The position numbers and the translations under genes are program-made. The notes beneath the pieces are model-generated. The model saw only the letters and a program-made list of their open reading frames with translations, ran no database searches and was not told where the DNA came from. This document shows, in pieces, positions 27,618-36,042 of a DNA stretch of 64,000 nt. Position 1 is the first letter of the stretch; every line of letters begins with the position of its first letter. Origin of the DNA: Thermoplasmata archaeon (GTDB lineage: Archaea; Thermoplasmatota; Thermoplasmata; Lutacidiplasmatales; UBA184); contig JAKAAX010000004.1 of the NCBI GenBank assembly GCA_021802125.1, positions 68,560-132,559 on the forward strand, written 5' to 3'.

Positions 27618-30605
27618 GTGCCCTGGCGAGGAGAGACTTCCCCGCAACCCCGGCGCCGCCCTGCACCCCGTGTCCGGTCCATCCTCGCTTGCGCGGTCCT
27701 GGTCCTCCTGCTGACCGTGCTGCAGGGGCAGCTCGGTGGGTGGGCCTCGGGGCGAGATCCAGCCTTGGCCGCGCCTCATGCGGGATCGTCTGGAGCGGCC
27801 ATTGTCCCCTCCACCTCCCATGCCGCCGGCGTGGCAAGCCGACCTGCGACGGTCGTGGGATCTCCGACCAGCGGTGGGTTCATGGGGGCTCTCACCGGCT
27901 TCCTTTCCGCGATCTCGCACCGCCCTGCGGCGGGTCCTCCCCTTCCGAACATCACAGGGGGGAACATCACCGGGTTCTCGCTGGCGATGGTCGGGGTGGG
28001 GCTCACCGGCAATTCGGGACTGCAGTTCTCCTCGGCCATCGGGGAGATGCCTACGGGTGCGAACTCCTCGACCTACCTCTTCTCGCTCCTCGGGGAGACG
28101 GTGAGCACCAACTCCACGGCCTTCGTGGGGTACATCGAAGGGTCGCTCGGCGGGATCACGGGCGCGCTTCCGCTCTATCTCGTGCTCAACGGGACCACCC
28201 TCGGGGCCTGCGGGTTCGGAAGCTTCACCAGCGTCATGCTCCCAGGGCCGACCGTCCATCAGTTCTCGATGGTGCAGGACCACGGGTACTGGTGGAACTT
28301 CCTCTTGGACGGCGCGATCATCTCCGGCGGCTCCGGCCTGGGGGGCACCGGGAGCTTCTGTGCCGGTTCCGGCAACGGCACGGTCGACCTGTATGCGTCG
28401 GCCACGGCGCTCCTGTTCATACCGCTGTACGCCTGGATCCTCTCCGCGAACGTTTCGGGGTTCGTCGGCTCCACCGTTCAGACCGTCTCGGAGTACCGGA
28501 CCGGGACCACGTGGACCCAGTCCATCTCGGGGATCGTGGTCACCGACACCTCCGTCGGGCTCGCGGGGTACGACCAGGACAGCACGATACCCCCGGACCA
28601 GGTCCAGGTGGGGCCCCCGCACACGGTGCTGAACAGCACCACCGCCGTCTGGAGCACCGGACCGCTGCCCTCCTTGACGCTCGACGAGCAGGGAGTGCCT
28701 TCGACCCTGTATGCTGGGCAGACGGTCGACCTCACAGCGTGGGTCAATGACAGCTCGACCAAGGCCGGAGTGGGGACGGCGACCCTCTCCCCGACGTCCA
28801 CCTCGGGCGGCAGCTTCCTGATGACCGGGTCCGGTCCATCCGCGGGAGAGTTCCACCTTTCGTACGCGGCACCGCTCACCGCGAAGCAGGACAATCTGAC
28901 CCTTCTCGCCACAGGTCCCGGGTACGTCGGGGTCCGACACACCTACGTCCTCACGATCGCTCCCGTCCACCTGGTCTTCTCGACCCGCCCCCCGTCCGGG
29001 CCGCTTCTCTCCGGCGCCACCCGGAGCGTTCCCTTCACCATCAACGCCAGCTACGGGGTGCCGTTCTCCCCCGCCCAGGTGTCGGTGTCCGTCCGGGGCG
29101 GAGGCACCGCGACGGTGCTGTCCATTCCAGCGTCCTCGGTCGGGTCCTATGTCGTCGAGCTGACGGCGCCGATGTTCAACGAGCCCACGGTCTCCACAGT
29201 GACCATCACGGGATCGGGTCCTGGCGTGGTCACCCAGTCGACCACCTTCAGCGTGCAGATCGAGCCCCGACCCCTTGCGGTCCTCGGACCGCTCGGAGGG
29301 TTGGTGTGGGCCGGGGCCCAACTGTCCTTCAACCTCTCCCTGTCGACCCCGTCGGGCGCGCTTCCCAGCGCGACGTCCACCTGGTGGAACGCTACGGTCA
29401 GGAACGCGAGCGGGGCCGACCTCCTGACGGCCGGTGGCGGGGCCTCGATCACCCCGCACGACGGATGGGCTTCCCTCCAGGTGGCACTTCCCGCGCACTA
29501 CGTGGGCCCCCTCTCGTTCTGGGTCAACGTCTCCGCTCCCGGGTTCAACCAGACCGTCTACAGCTGGTGGGAGAACGTGACAGGGAACCTCTCGATGCAG
29601 CTCCAGGGCCTACCCGCCGTCATGTCCGGCGGCGACCATGCCACGCTGACGCTGCGAGTCCTCGGCCTCGGAGGCGCCCCGATCTATGGGGCACCGGTGG
29701 TGTGGTCCGCGAACTTCGGAGGGTTCGGTCCTGCCGACCTCCCCACCGCCACGGGATACACCGATGTGAACGGAGCGACCTCGGTCAGCTTTGTCGCCCC
29801 TAGCGTGACCAATGCGACCAACATCGATGTCTCCGCGGCCGTTCAATACCCGTACTACACGCCAGGTCAGGCGGTGAGCTCGGGCATGGCCGCACCCTCG
29901 GCAGGGGGCCAGCTCGGGAGCGGGATCGACAACGGGGTGGCCATCATCGACATCCTGCTGGCGCTGGTTGTGTTGGCGCTAATCCTGGCGGTCTTCGCCG
30001 AGTCACGAAGCCGCCGCGAGCGCGAAGCCCGAAGCGTGGCAGCGACCGGGGCTGTTGCCATGCGGCCATGGGCCTCGTCCGATCCCAGCGAGGAGCTCGG
30101 GTCCGAAGGGAAGGCTCCGTGGCCGGGCGGGACAAGCGCGAAGTACGTGGAGGAGGAGCTTGGAGCGTCCGACCACCCTCCCGAAGCCGCCACTCCCAAG
30201 GTCGACCCATCCCCAAAGGGAGCGAACGGTTCTCCCGGACAGGAGCCTAGCACGAGCACGAGCTCCCCATCGCCCGCCGAGACCTCGGAGGAGCGAGGGT
30301 CGGAGGGAAACACCCATGGGACTTCCGGAGAACCCGCGGACGGGGACTCGGAGGACGCAACTCCGGTAGCCTCCCCCGTAGAGGGCGGGCCCTCGGCACC
30401 GTCCAGTTCCCCTTCCCCCCCCGCCCGCGAGGCGCCATCTGCTCCTTCTGCGCGATCTGCCGGCGGGGAGGAGAAGGTTCCGGTTTCCGAGGAACCCAAG
30501 AGCGCGAAGTCCACGACCTCCGGGAATGCGGCGTCCGGGCCCGCCCCCTCGAAGCCGGTGAAGGCGAAGCGGACGCCCAAGACGCGTTCCGGCTCTTCGG
30601 ATTAG
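27618..30605 (+). CDS. Large membrane-anchored surface protein with Ig-like repeats
   Basis: A 995-residue probable cell-surface protein. An N-terminal hydrophobic helix (about 20-40) acts as signal or anchor, followed by ~730 residues rich in Thr, Ser, Gly and Asn with many N-x-S/T sites and Ig-like beta repeats (for example LTAWVNDSS, TVTITGSG, SVSVRGGGT). A second helix at about 775-797 (IIDILLALVVLALILAVFA) is followed by basic residues, so the last ~200 residues should be cytoplasmic; they are Ser/Pro/Glu-rich and probably disordered. S-layer or adhesion roles are possible. GTG 27618 lies one TATA distance from the promoter, so leaderless translation is likely. Confidence 0.82.
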   Translation: MPWRGETSPQPRRRPAPRVRSILACAVLVLLLTVLQGQLGGWASGRDPALAAPHAGSSGAAIVPSTSHAAGVASRPATVVGSPTSGGFMGALTGFLSAISHRPAAGPPLPNITGGNITGFSLAMVGVGLTGNSGLQFSSAIGEMPTGANSSTYLFSLLGETVSTNSTAFVGYIEGSLGGITGALPLYLVLNGTTLGACGFGSFTSVMLPGPTVHQFSMVQDHGYWWNFLLDGAIISGGSGLGGTGSFCAGSGNGTVDLYASATALLFIPLYAWILSANVSGFVGSTVQTVSEYRTGTTWTQSISGIVVTDTSVGLAGYDQDSTIPPDQVQVGPPHTVLNSTTAVWSTGPLPSLTLDEQGVPSTLYAGQTVDLTAWVNDSSTKAGVGTATLSPTSTSGGSFLMTGSGPSAGEFHLSYAAPLTAKQDNLTLLATGPGYVGVRHTYVLTIAPVHLVFSTRPPSGPLLSGATRSVPFTINASYGVPFSPAQVSVSVRGGGTATVLSIPASSVGSYVVELTAPMFNEPTVSTVTITGSGPGVVTQSTTFSVQIEPRPLAVLGPLGGLVWAGAQLSFNLSLSTPSGALPSATSTWWNATVRNASGADLLTAGGGASITPHDGWASLQVALPAHYVGPLSFWVNVSAPGFNQTVYSWWENVTGNLSMQLQGLPAVMSGGDHATLTLRVLGLGGAPIYGAPVVWSANFGGFGPADLPTATGYTDVNGATSVSFVAPSVTNATNIDVSAAVQYPYYTPGQAVSSGMAAPSAGGQLGSGIDNGVAIIDILLALVVLALILAVFAESRSRREREARSVAATGAVAMRPWASSDPSEELGSEGKAPWPGGTSAKYVEEELGASDHPPEAATPKVDPSPKGANGSPGQEPSTSTSSPSPAETSEERGSEGNTHGTSGEPADGDSEDATPVASPVEGGPSAPSSSPSPPAREAPSAPSARSAGGEEKVPVSEEPKSAKSTTSGNAASGPAPSKPVKAKRTPKTRSGSSD

Positions 30606-30609
30606 CGCC

Positions 30610-31458
30610 TCAAGGGCGCGGCGGCGACCACGCGCCACGGTCGGTCCAGACCTGGCCGATCCAACGCCAGGGGGTCTCATCGAACAAGGGGGGCCGCCTT
30701 CTCCCCCTTCGAGGGCGACAGGGCAGGACCCTCGAGGATGGTACCATGGCGATGAAGGGAACCCCGCGGCGGTGCGCGGTGCGAGCCACGCGTCGCGTGC
30801 CGACCTTGTGAACCAGGGTGCCATCCGCGTAGAGCGTATCCGCGCCCACGAGGACCACAGCCGAGGGTCCGAGGGCACCTTCCAGGTCGTCGTCTTCGAC
30901 GACCCGGGCGTTGAGACCGTGGGCCCTCAGTTCCCGGGCCATGTCGGCCCCTTCCCCACCCGGCAGGCTGCGGAGCACGACCACCTCCGTAGGCCGACAA
31001 CGGAGCGGCAATCGACACAGGACCTCCGAGACCGTGCTAGAACGACTGAGCGTGACCACGACCGCCCGGACGGGGAAGTGGCGCGCCGCGAAACGCACCA
31101 GATCCCCGATCTCACGGGAGAGCTCTCGTTCCTTTCCTGAGAGGAGGGCGCGCAAGCCGCGTCGGGACGGCTCGGGCCCCTCTTCCTGAACCCAGGAGCT
31201 GACCTCGTCCGCGAGCCGCACGAGCCCTCCCATCGAGGGTTGAGCGGCTCGCATGCCCCTGCACCACTGGAGGAGCCAGGCGACCTCGGCATCTCCCAAC
31301 TTCGGTGGCCCCTCGCGAACCAGGGAGCGGAGCGAAACGACCGCCCTGCGCTGGAGCTCGGAGGCGCCATGCGTTCGGTCCGCGGCGAGGGTGTCCCAGG
31401 GCGCCATGGCCCGCCGCCCGGGTCCGCGAGGACGGGTCCGGCTCCCGGAGGCGCTCAC
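30610..31458 (-). CDS. eIF2B-like protein without isomerase Cys
   Basis: A 282-residue member of the eIF2B alpha/beta/delta - MtnA - ribose-1,5-bisphosphate isomerase superfamily. The C-terminal Rossmann part shows VVTLSRSSTVSEVL and VGADTLYADGTLVHKVGT. Isomerases of this superfamily have a catalytic Cys in a THCN-like motif; here the position reads TLSRSST as in eIF2B regulatory subunits, so isomerase activity is unlikely. The protein ends after WIGQVWTDRG. GTG 31458 is chosen because the AATTG-containing TATA at 31483-31490 lies ~28 bp upstream, predicting a leaderless transcript. It converges on the surface protein gene. Confidence 0.8.
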   Translation of the reverse strand: MSASGSRTRPRGPGRRAMAPWDTLAADRTHGASELQRRAVVSLRSLVREGPPKLGDAEVAWLLQWCRGMRAAQPSMGGLVRLADEVSSWVQEEGPEPSRRGLRALLSGKERELSREIGDLVRFAARHFPVRAVVVTLSRSSTVSEVLCRLPLRCRPTEVVVLRSLPGGEGADMARELRAHGLNARVVEDDDLEGALGPSAVVLVGADTLYADGTLVHKVGTRRVARTAHRRGVPFIAMVPSSRVLPCRPRRGRRRPPLFDETPWRWIGQVWTDRGAWSPPRP

Positions 31459-31482
31459 GTTCGATCGCTCTCCTCACGAACC

Positions 31483-31490
31483 TTCAATTG
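31483..31490. promoter_or_regulatory. Bidirectional TATA element (eIF2B-like / zinc-finger genes)
   Basis: TTCAATTG is nearly palindromic and sits between the leftward GTG at 31458 and the rightward GTG at 31519, each about 28-32 bp from its centre. One element could serve both genes. Confidence 0.5.
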
Positions 31491-31518
31491 CGTTCATGGC
31501 TCCACGGGATGGGGCCCC

Positions 31519-31785
31519 GTGACCGGATCCAGCGCGCCCCGGCGGACGGCCTGGATCGTAGCTCCGCCCAGCCTCTGCACCTTGTGCAAAGGTCCGCTGA
31601 CCTCCGAGGCGGAGACCAGCGCGTGGAACGGCCAACCCGCGCATCGGGACTGCGTTCGCATCCATCTCCTGCAACGCGACCCGGCCTTCCGGGACTGGGG
31701 GGGCGAACCTCCTGCCGAAGATGCTCCGGATGAGGGCGTCTCGGACCTTGGGAACCGCGAGGACGACGAGGAAGGACCGGAGTAG
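31519..31785 (+). CDS. Small zinc-finger protein resembling DUF2175
   Basis: An 88-residue protein with LCTLCKGPLTSE near residue 20 and PAHRDCVRIH about 20 residues later, i.e. Cys-x2-Cys ... His-x2-Cys, a likely zinc site. The spacing and the Gly/His context resemble archaeal DUF2175 proteins, whose function is unknown. The C-terminal 30 residues are Asp/Glu-rich. GTG 31519 is the start nearest the bidirectional TATA element. It precedes the radical SAM gene by 113 bp but is probably a separate unit, because another TATA lies between them. Confidence 0.6.
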   Translation: MTGSSAPRRTAWIVAPPSLCTLCKGPLTSEAETSAWNGQPAHRDCVRIHLLQRDPAFRDWGGEPPAEDAPDEGVSDLGNREDDEEGPE

Positions 31786-31850
31786 AAATCGCCCTCTCCC
31801 GGAGCCGCGGAAGGGGGTCCTCCGATAAGGGAGGACGCTTTTCGACGTAG

Positions 31851-31860
31851 CATATTTAAG
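31851..31860 (+). promoter_or_regulatory. TATA element of the radical SAM gene
   Basis: CATATTTAAG, about 43 bp before ATG 31899. The predicted ~15-20 base leader contains a CGGAGG ribosome-binding site. Among the clearest promoters in the window. Confidence 0.7.
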
Positions 31861-31898
31861 CCACAACCGGTCCTGTACGGTTCAACGGAGGCTACGCC

Positions 31899-33497
31899 AT
31901 GCCGGAAGTGGTCATCACCTGCGATTGGACGATGATGAGCAACCATCACGGGAAGGAATTCCTGGGTTTTGGGACGACAACCCCGTCGTTCCTGTTGCCC
32001 GAGAGTGTGTTCAAGACCCTGTTCTTCCCGACGATGAAGTGCGACGAGGAGGGCCACCCGGAGCAGGCCCCCTACGGGATGCGGAAGATCGAGGCCTCCC
32101 TCCTGGACGCCGGGATCGACGCCCGCATCATCCACCCGAGCTACCTCGAGCGGTACATGCCCGGGAAGGCGAAGGTGCTCATGATCAGCGGGCACGACTA
32201 CCTCGGCCTGAACCCGCCGTCGACCACGTTCAGCGGGATCATGAAGGGCCGGCCCCCGCTCAACCGTGTGAACTTCATGCGGATGCTCCGGATGCCGCAC
32301 GTCCTCGAGGCCCGGCGCCAGGGGATGAAGCTCATCGCCGGGGGTCCGTGCGCCTGGCAGCTCTCCCCCGCGACGCAGGCCAAGGTGCCCTGGATCGGGG
32401 ACTTCGTGAAGGAGATCGGGGGCGTCGATGCCATCGTCGAGGGCGAGGCGGACATCTTCGTCCGGGACATCGTGAAGATGGCCCTGAAGGGCGAGCCGCT
32501 GCCTCCGCACACGTTCCTCCCTCCCAAGGTCGCCCCGAAGATCGAGGAGATCTCCACGATCCATTATCCGTCGGTCAACGGGCTCATCGAGATCGGACGG
32601 GGATGCTGCCGCGGGTGCACGTTCTGCTCGGTCACGACCCGACCCACGCGCTGGTATCCCTACGAGAAGATCGAAGAGGAGCTCAAGATCAACGCCGCGA
32701 TCGGGATCAAGAAGGGCCTGTTGCACTCCGACGACGTCTACTTCTACGGCTCCCCGAACATCATGCCGAAGGAGGAGAAGCTGGTCAAGCTCATGCAGTT
32801 GGCCAAGCGGTACTACTCCCATGTGGGCTGGAGCCATGTCGCCGTCGCCTCGCTCATGACCAAGCCTCGGCTGCTCCCGAAGCTCCGCGATGTCCTGCTC
32901 ACCGGTGACCAGACCTGGTGGGGGGTGGAGATCGGGGTCGAGACGGGAAGCCCGCGGATGATCACCTCGACGATGCCGGGCAAGGTCGCCCCGTTCAAGG
33001 CGTCCCAGTGGCCCGAGCTCGTCGTGCAGGCGGCCGGGCTCATGAACGACAACTCGGTCTTCCCCGCTTGCACGTTCATCGTCGGACTGCCCCAAGAAAC
33101 GGAGGACGACGTCATCAAGACCATCGACCTCATCGATGACCTCTGGGACTTCCGGGCCATCCTGGTCCCGATGTTCTTCGTGCCTCTGGGGCATCTGAAC
33201 AAGACCAACTGGTTCACGCGCGACCGCATCACCGCCCGCCAGAAGGAGCTCCTCACCCGCGCTCTGACCCACGGGCTCCGGCAGTCGACGAGCATGCTCC
33301 GGGACTTCTTCGAGGAGAAGGACGCCTACCGCGGGGGATACATCGCCGCCTACCGGGGGTTCATCACCTTCCTGCTCGCCCTCGCGAAGATGAAGGGCCT
33401 CTACAACCCCCCGAAAGCCTCCGAGGTCCCGGCGCTGGAGAGCCCGCTCAACCACCCCGAGCGCCTCCCGTTGCCCACGATCCCGGTCCGGGACTAG
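31899..33497 (+). CDS. B12-binding-type radical SAM enzyme
   Basis: A 532-residue enzyme with an N-terminal cobalamin-binding-like domain (about 50-220: VLMISGHDYLGL, LIAGGPCAWQ, DAIVEGEADIFV) and a radical SAM TIM barrel (about 225-450). The [4Fe-4S] motif is GCCRGCTFC, giving C-x3-C-x2-C. Later GVETGSPRM and IVGLPQETEDD are standard SAM-binding parts. The family does methylations, ring formations or methylthiolations on unactivated carbons. The His of the classic B12 motif is only partly recognisable, so cobalamin use is uncertain. In archaea such enzymes modify lipids, cofactors or tRNA; the substrate is unknown. Well-supported start. Confidence 0.88.
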   Translation: MPEVVITCDWTMMSNHHGKEFLGFGTTTPSFLLPESVFKTLFFPTMKCDEEGHPEQAPYGMRKIEASLLDAGIDARIIHPSYLERYMPGKAKVLMISGHDYLGLNPPSTTFSGIMKGRPPLNRVNFMRMLRMPHVLEARRQGMKLIAGGPCAWQLSPATQAKVPWIGDFVKEIGGVDAIVEGEADIFVRDIVKMALKGEPLPPHTFLPPKVAPKIEEISTIHYPSVNGLIEIGRGCCRGCTFCSVTTRPTRWYPYEKIEEELKINAAIGIKKGLLHSDDVYFYGSPNIMPKEEKLVKLMQLAKRYYSHVGWSHVAVASLMTKPRLLPKLRDVLLTGDQTWWGVEIGVETGSPRMITSTMPGKVAPFKASQWPELVVQAAGLMNDNSVFPACTFIVGLPQETEDDVIKTIDLIDDLWDFRAILVPMFFVPLGHLNKTNWFTRDRITARQKELLTRALTHGLRQSTSMLRDFFEEKDAYRGGYIAAYRGFITFLLALAKMKGLYNPPKASEVPALESPLNHPERLPLPTIPVRD

Positions 33498-33530
33498 CGC
33501 GGGGGAAAAGGACCGTCGGGGGCCTTCGTC

Positions 33531-34898
33531 GTGGACCGAGGATCTTCTCCCTCCGTGCCGCACCCTGTCCGGTCGCTGCCACCCTCGGGGCTCCGTGCGC
33601 TGCGTTGCGTCCCCCTGAAGGACTTCCTCACGGCGGACCCCCAAGTACGGACGATCGACCGACCCGTCGACCTCCGCTTCGAGGTCGCGCGCGAGCTATT
33701 GAGACCCCCCGAGCCTCCGGTCTGGTTCCGGGGACAGAAAGAGGGAGGGCTGGTCGGGAACCTCTGGACGAGCCGGGACCGGGTCGCCCGGTACTTCGGG
33801 GTGGAGCCGCGAGCGCTTCCTGACCTCCTGCTGGAGGCCCTCGAGCACCCTATCCCTCCCGAGGTCGTCCCCGCCTCCCAGGCCACCTGGTCCGCGCGGG
33901 AGGGCCCCGCCGACCTGACGCACCTTCCGATCCCGTACTTCTATCCGGAGGACGCCGGACCCTACCTGAGCGCCGCGGTCTTCTCGGCCACGTGGAAAGG
34001 GAAGAGGAACCTCTCCTTCCACCGCATCTGGGCCCGGGGTCCGACCGGAGGGCCCGTGCGCCTCGTGCCGCGCCACTTGGACCGCATGGTCCGGGAGGCC
34101 CGAAAGGAGAACACCGAGCTCCCCGTCTCGGTCGTCCTGGGCGGCCCCCTCGAGTTCCTGCTCTCGGCCGCGGTCTCCACCGACTACGCCACCGACGAGA
34201 TGGAGATCGCCTCGGCCCTCTGTCGAAAGCGGCTTGGGCGACCGCTCAGGGTCGTCGAGCTCGCCAACGGGACCCGCGTCCCCGCCGAGGCGGAGATCGT
34301 GTTCGAGGGGCGGTTCACCCTGCAGGATGAGCAGGAAGGCCCGTTCCTCGATATCCTCGGCACCTACGACGCGGTGCGTGAGGGGCCGGTCCTCGAGCTC
34401 ACCAAGAGGCGCTCCGTGGAAGACCCGATTCTACCGGTCATTGTCGGGGGCGCCCAGGAGCACTTCATCCTCATGGGACTCCCCCGGGAGCCGATGATCC
34501 TGCGGGCCGTGCGCGCGGTCGTGCCCGGGACCAAGGCCGTCCGCCTCACCGAGGGGGGGGCCGCCTGGCTGCACGGAGTCGTCTCGATCGAGAAGCGCCG
34601 GGACGGCGACGGACGGAACGCCATCATGGCCGCCCTTTCGGGTCACGCCTCGATGAAGAGGGTCATCGTCGTGGACCACGACATCGACATCTTCGACGAC
34701 CGGGAGGTCGAGTGGGCGCTCGCGACCCGGTTCCAGGCCGACAAGGGTCTGCTCACCGTTCCGCACGCCGTCGGCTCCTCGCTCGACCCGAGCGCGAGCA
34801 CCGACGGGCTCACCTGCAAGTGGGGTCTGGACGCGACCCTGCCGATGAAGACCGACCGGCGGCCCTTCACGAAGGGCCGCCTGCCACCCCCCGACTGA
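33531..34898 (+). CDS. UbiD-family decarboxylase
   Basis: A 455-residue member of the UbiD decarboxylase family, which uses prenylated FMN. Family landmarks are GLVGNLWTSRDRVARYFG near the start, NLSFHRIWARG, the ELANGTRVPAEAEIVFEG strand and the C-terminal AVGSSLDPSA. In several archaea a UbiD homologue decarboxylates trans-anhydromevalonate 5-phosphate in the modified mevalonate pathway, feeding isoprenoid lipids; the GGPP synthase at 59.7 kb would be a later user. That role is inference; aromatic-acid decarboxylation is an alternative. GTG 33531 lies 33 bp after the radical SAM stop. No UbiX gene is in the window. Confidence 0.85.
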   Translation: MDRGSSPSVPHPVRSLPPSGLRALRCVPLKDFLTADPQVRTIDRPVDLRFEVARELLRPPEPPVWFRGQKEGGLVGNLWTSRDRVARYFGVEPRALPDLLLEALEHPIPPEVVPASQATWSAREGPADLTHLPIPYFYPEDAGPYLSAAVFSATWKGKRNLSFHRIWARGPTGGPVRLVPRHLDRMVREARKENTELPVSVVLGGPLEFLLSAAVSTDYATDEMEIASALCRKRLGRPLRVVELANGTRVPAEAEIVFEGRFTLQDEQEGPFLDILGTYDAVREGPVLELTKRRSVEDPILPVIVGGAQEHFILMGLPREPMILRAVRAVVPGTKAVRLTEGGAAWLHGVVSIEKRRDGDGRNAIMAALSGHASMKRVIVVDHDIDIFDDREVEWALATRFQADKGLLTVPHAVGSSLDPSASTDGLTCKWGLDATLPMKTDRRPFTKGRLPPPD

Positions 34899-34933
34899 CC
34901 GGTTGGCCAGCCGGGGAGGGCCCGTCGTCCGAC

Positions 34934-35437
34934 CTACGCGCTCCCCTTGATCGGGTCTGCTGGCGGGGTCGCAGTGACCTCCGACCCGCAGAACTTGCAC
35001 CGCGTGGCCTGGAGCGGGATCTCCGAGACGCAGTAGGGGCAGTCCCGGGTGGTCGGCGGCGCCTTGGCCTTTTTCGCGTCTTGACGTGCTTTCACCGTAG
35101 CCATGGGCTTGACGATGAGAAAGAACACGACTAATGCTATCATGATGAAAGATACGAGAGCATTGATGAAAGCGCCGATGGCGAAATGGACCTGCAGAGG
35201 GGCGCCCGTGGCGTTGTGGCTGTAGGTCACGTTCTCGTACCACGCGCCGAAGTTCGCCGCCCCGGTCGCGGGGGCGATCATGGGGGTCACGATGTCGGCG
35301 ACCATGCCGTTCACGACGGCGCCGAACGCGAGACCGATAACGATACCGACGGCCATGTCGATAACGTTCCCCTTCATGATGAAGTCGCGGAACTCACTGA
35401 CGAGCTTCACTTTCGGTGGTTTGAACTTCTTGGGCAT
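34934..35437 (-). CDS. mscL: MscL-type mechanosensitive channel with zinc ribbon
   Basis: A 167-residue large-conductance mechanosensitive channel that opens under membrane stretch to release osmolytes. The N-terminal amphipathic helix and TM1 are typical (FRDFIMKGNVIDMAVGIVIG), TM2 is INALVSFIMIALVVFFLIV. After TM2 the C-terminus has Cys pairs CPYC and CKFC spaced for a zinc ribbon, not the usual short helical bundle. The coding strand is visibly less GC-rich than its neighbours, mainly over TM2, which suggests acquisition by transfer. ATG 35437 has a TATA-like AT-rich site about 38 bp upstream. Confidence 0.92.
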   Translation of the reverse strand: MPKKFKPPKVKLVSEFRDFIMKGNVIDMAVGIVIGLAFGAVVNGMVADIVTPMIAPATGAANFGAWYENVTYSHNATGAPLQVHFAIGAFINALVSFIMIALVVFFLIVKPMATVKARQDAKKAKAPPTTRDCPYCVSEIPLQATRCKFCGSEVTATPPADPIKGSA

Positions 35438-35470
35438 CGGCGGACCTCAGGCTGCTGAAATCTTCTGCCT

Positions 35471-35480
35471 CAAATAATCA
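35471..35480 (-). promoter_or_regulatory. TATA-like element of mscL
   Basis: TGATTATTTG read leftward, about 38 bp before the mscL ATG at 35437; a start site ~27 bp on leaves a leader of about 11 bases. Confidence 0.55.
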
Positions 35481-35552
35481 TCGGGCTCGAACGATGAGGG
35501 GGCACCGGTGCCCCCCATCCACCTGGTCGGGGAACGAACCGGACGCGGGCGC

Positions 35553-36038
35553 CTAAGACCCTGGACCGCGGTGCACGGGGCGGCGGGGGCTGCCGCTGGT
35601 GGAGGGGAGATCGTCCGGCCGTTCCCAGACGTCCTCGACAACGCCCAGGCGGACCTCTTCCCCACGACCGTTGTAGGCCCGCCAGGACCCCTTCGTGAAG
35701 GGGTTGCCCAGGATCAGGTGGCGGAGCCCCCAGTGATGGAAGAGCTGCAGGTCTGCGTCCGAAGGATGCAGGGCCCCCGAGGGGTGGGAATGCACGGTCC
35801 CGATCACCGTGAAATCCGCCGGAAGCATCCAGAGCTGCAGGTTCGCGTGCTTGTGACCGGCGGTGGTCCCGGGGAGCAAGAGGAGCTCCGTGATGACCCC
35901 TGGCTCGTCGGACCGAAGCATCCCTCCGAACTCGTTTGGCAGCGCGGAGGCGCCGCAGGCGAGCGCGCTGTCCAGCACGCTGCGCCGGATCGAGTCCAGC
36001 GGCACCTTGGCGAGGGTTCCGGAGGTCCCCCGCTTCAT
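35553..36038 (-). CDS. JAMM/MPN+ metalloprotease-like protein
   Basis: A 161-residue JAB/JAMM domain protein. The zinc motif is present: GTVHSHPSGALHPSDAD gives His-x-His followed by Ser and Asp at the usual spacing, and the upstream Glu is in NEFGGML. Archaeal relatives cleave ubiquitin-like (SAMP) conjugates or process other substrates. ATG 36038 lies just after the NAD kinase stop; a second ATG at 36068 would overlap it. It is the last gene of the leftward FBPase-NADK-JAMM operon, a grouping without an obvious functional link. Confidence 0.83.
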   Translation of the reverse strand: MKRGTSGTLAKVPLDSIRRSVLDSALACGASALPNEFGGMLRSDEPGVITELLLLPGTTAGHKHANLQLWMLPADFTVIGTVHSHPSGALHPSDADLQLFHHWGLRHLILGNPFTKGSWRAYNGRGEEVRLGVVEDVWERPDDLPSTSGSPRRPVHRGPGS

Positions 36039-36042
36039 GCCC

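Noticed and set aside
27387..29498. A 703-residue open frame antisense to the surface protein
   Set aside because: Low-complexity Gly/Arg/Glu sequence with no family match; the forward strand shows a proper signal helix, repeats and TM.
30610..31458. Ribose-1,5-bisphosphate isomerase assignment
   Set aside because: The catalytic Cys of that family is replaced in the TLSRSST motif.
31494..33644. A 716-residue open frame antisense to the radical SAM gene
   Set aside because: Biased composition; the forward strand carries the CxxxCxxC motif and promoter.
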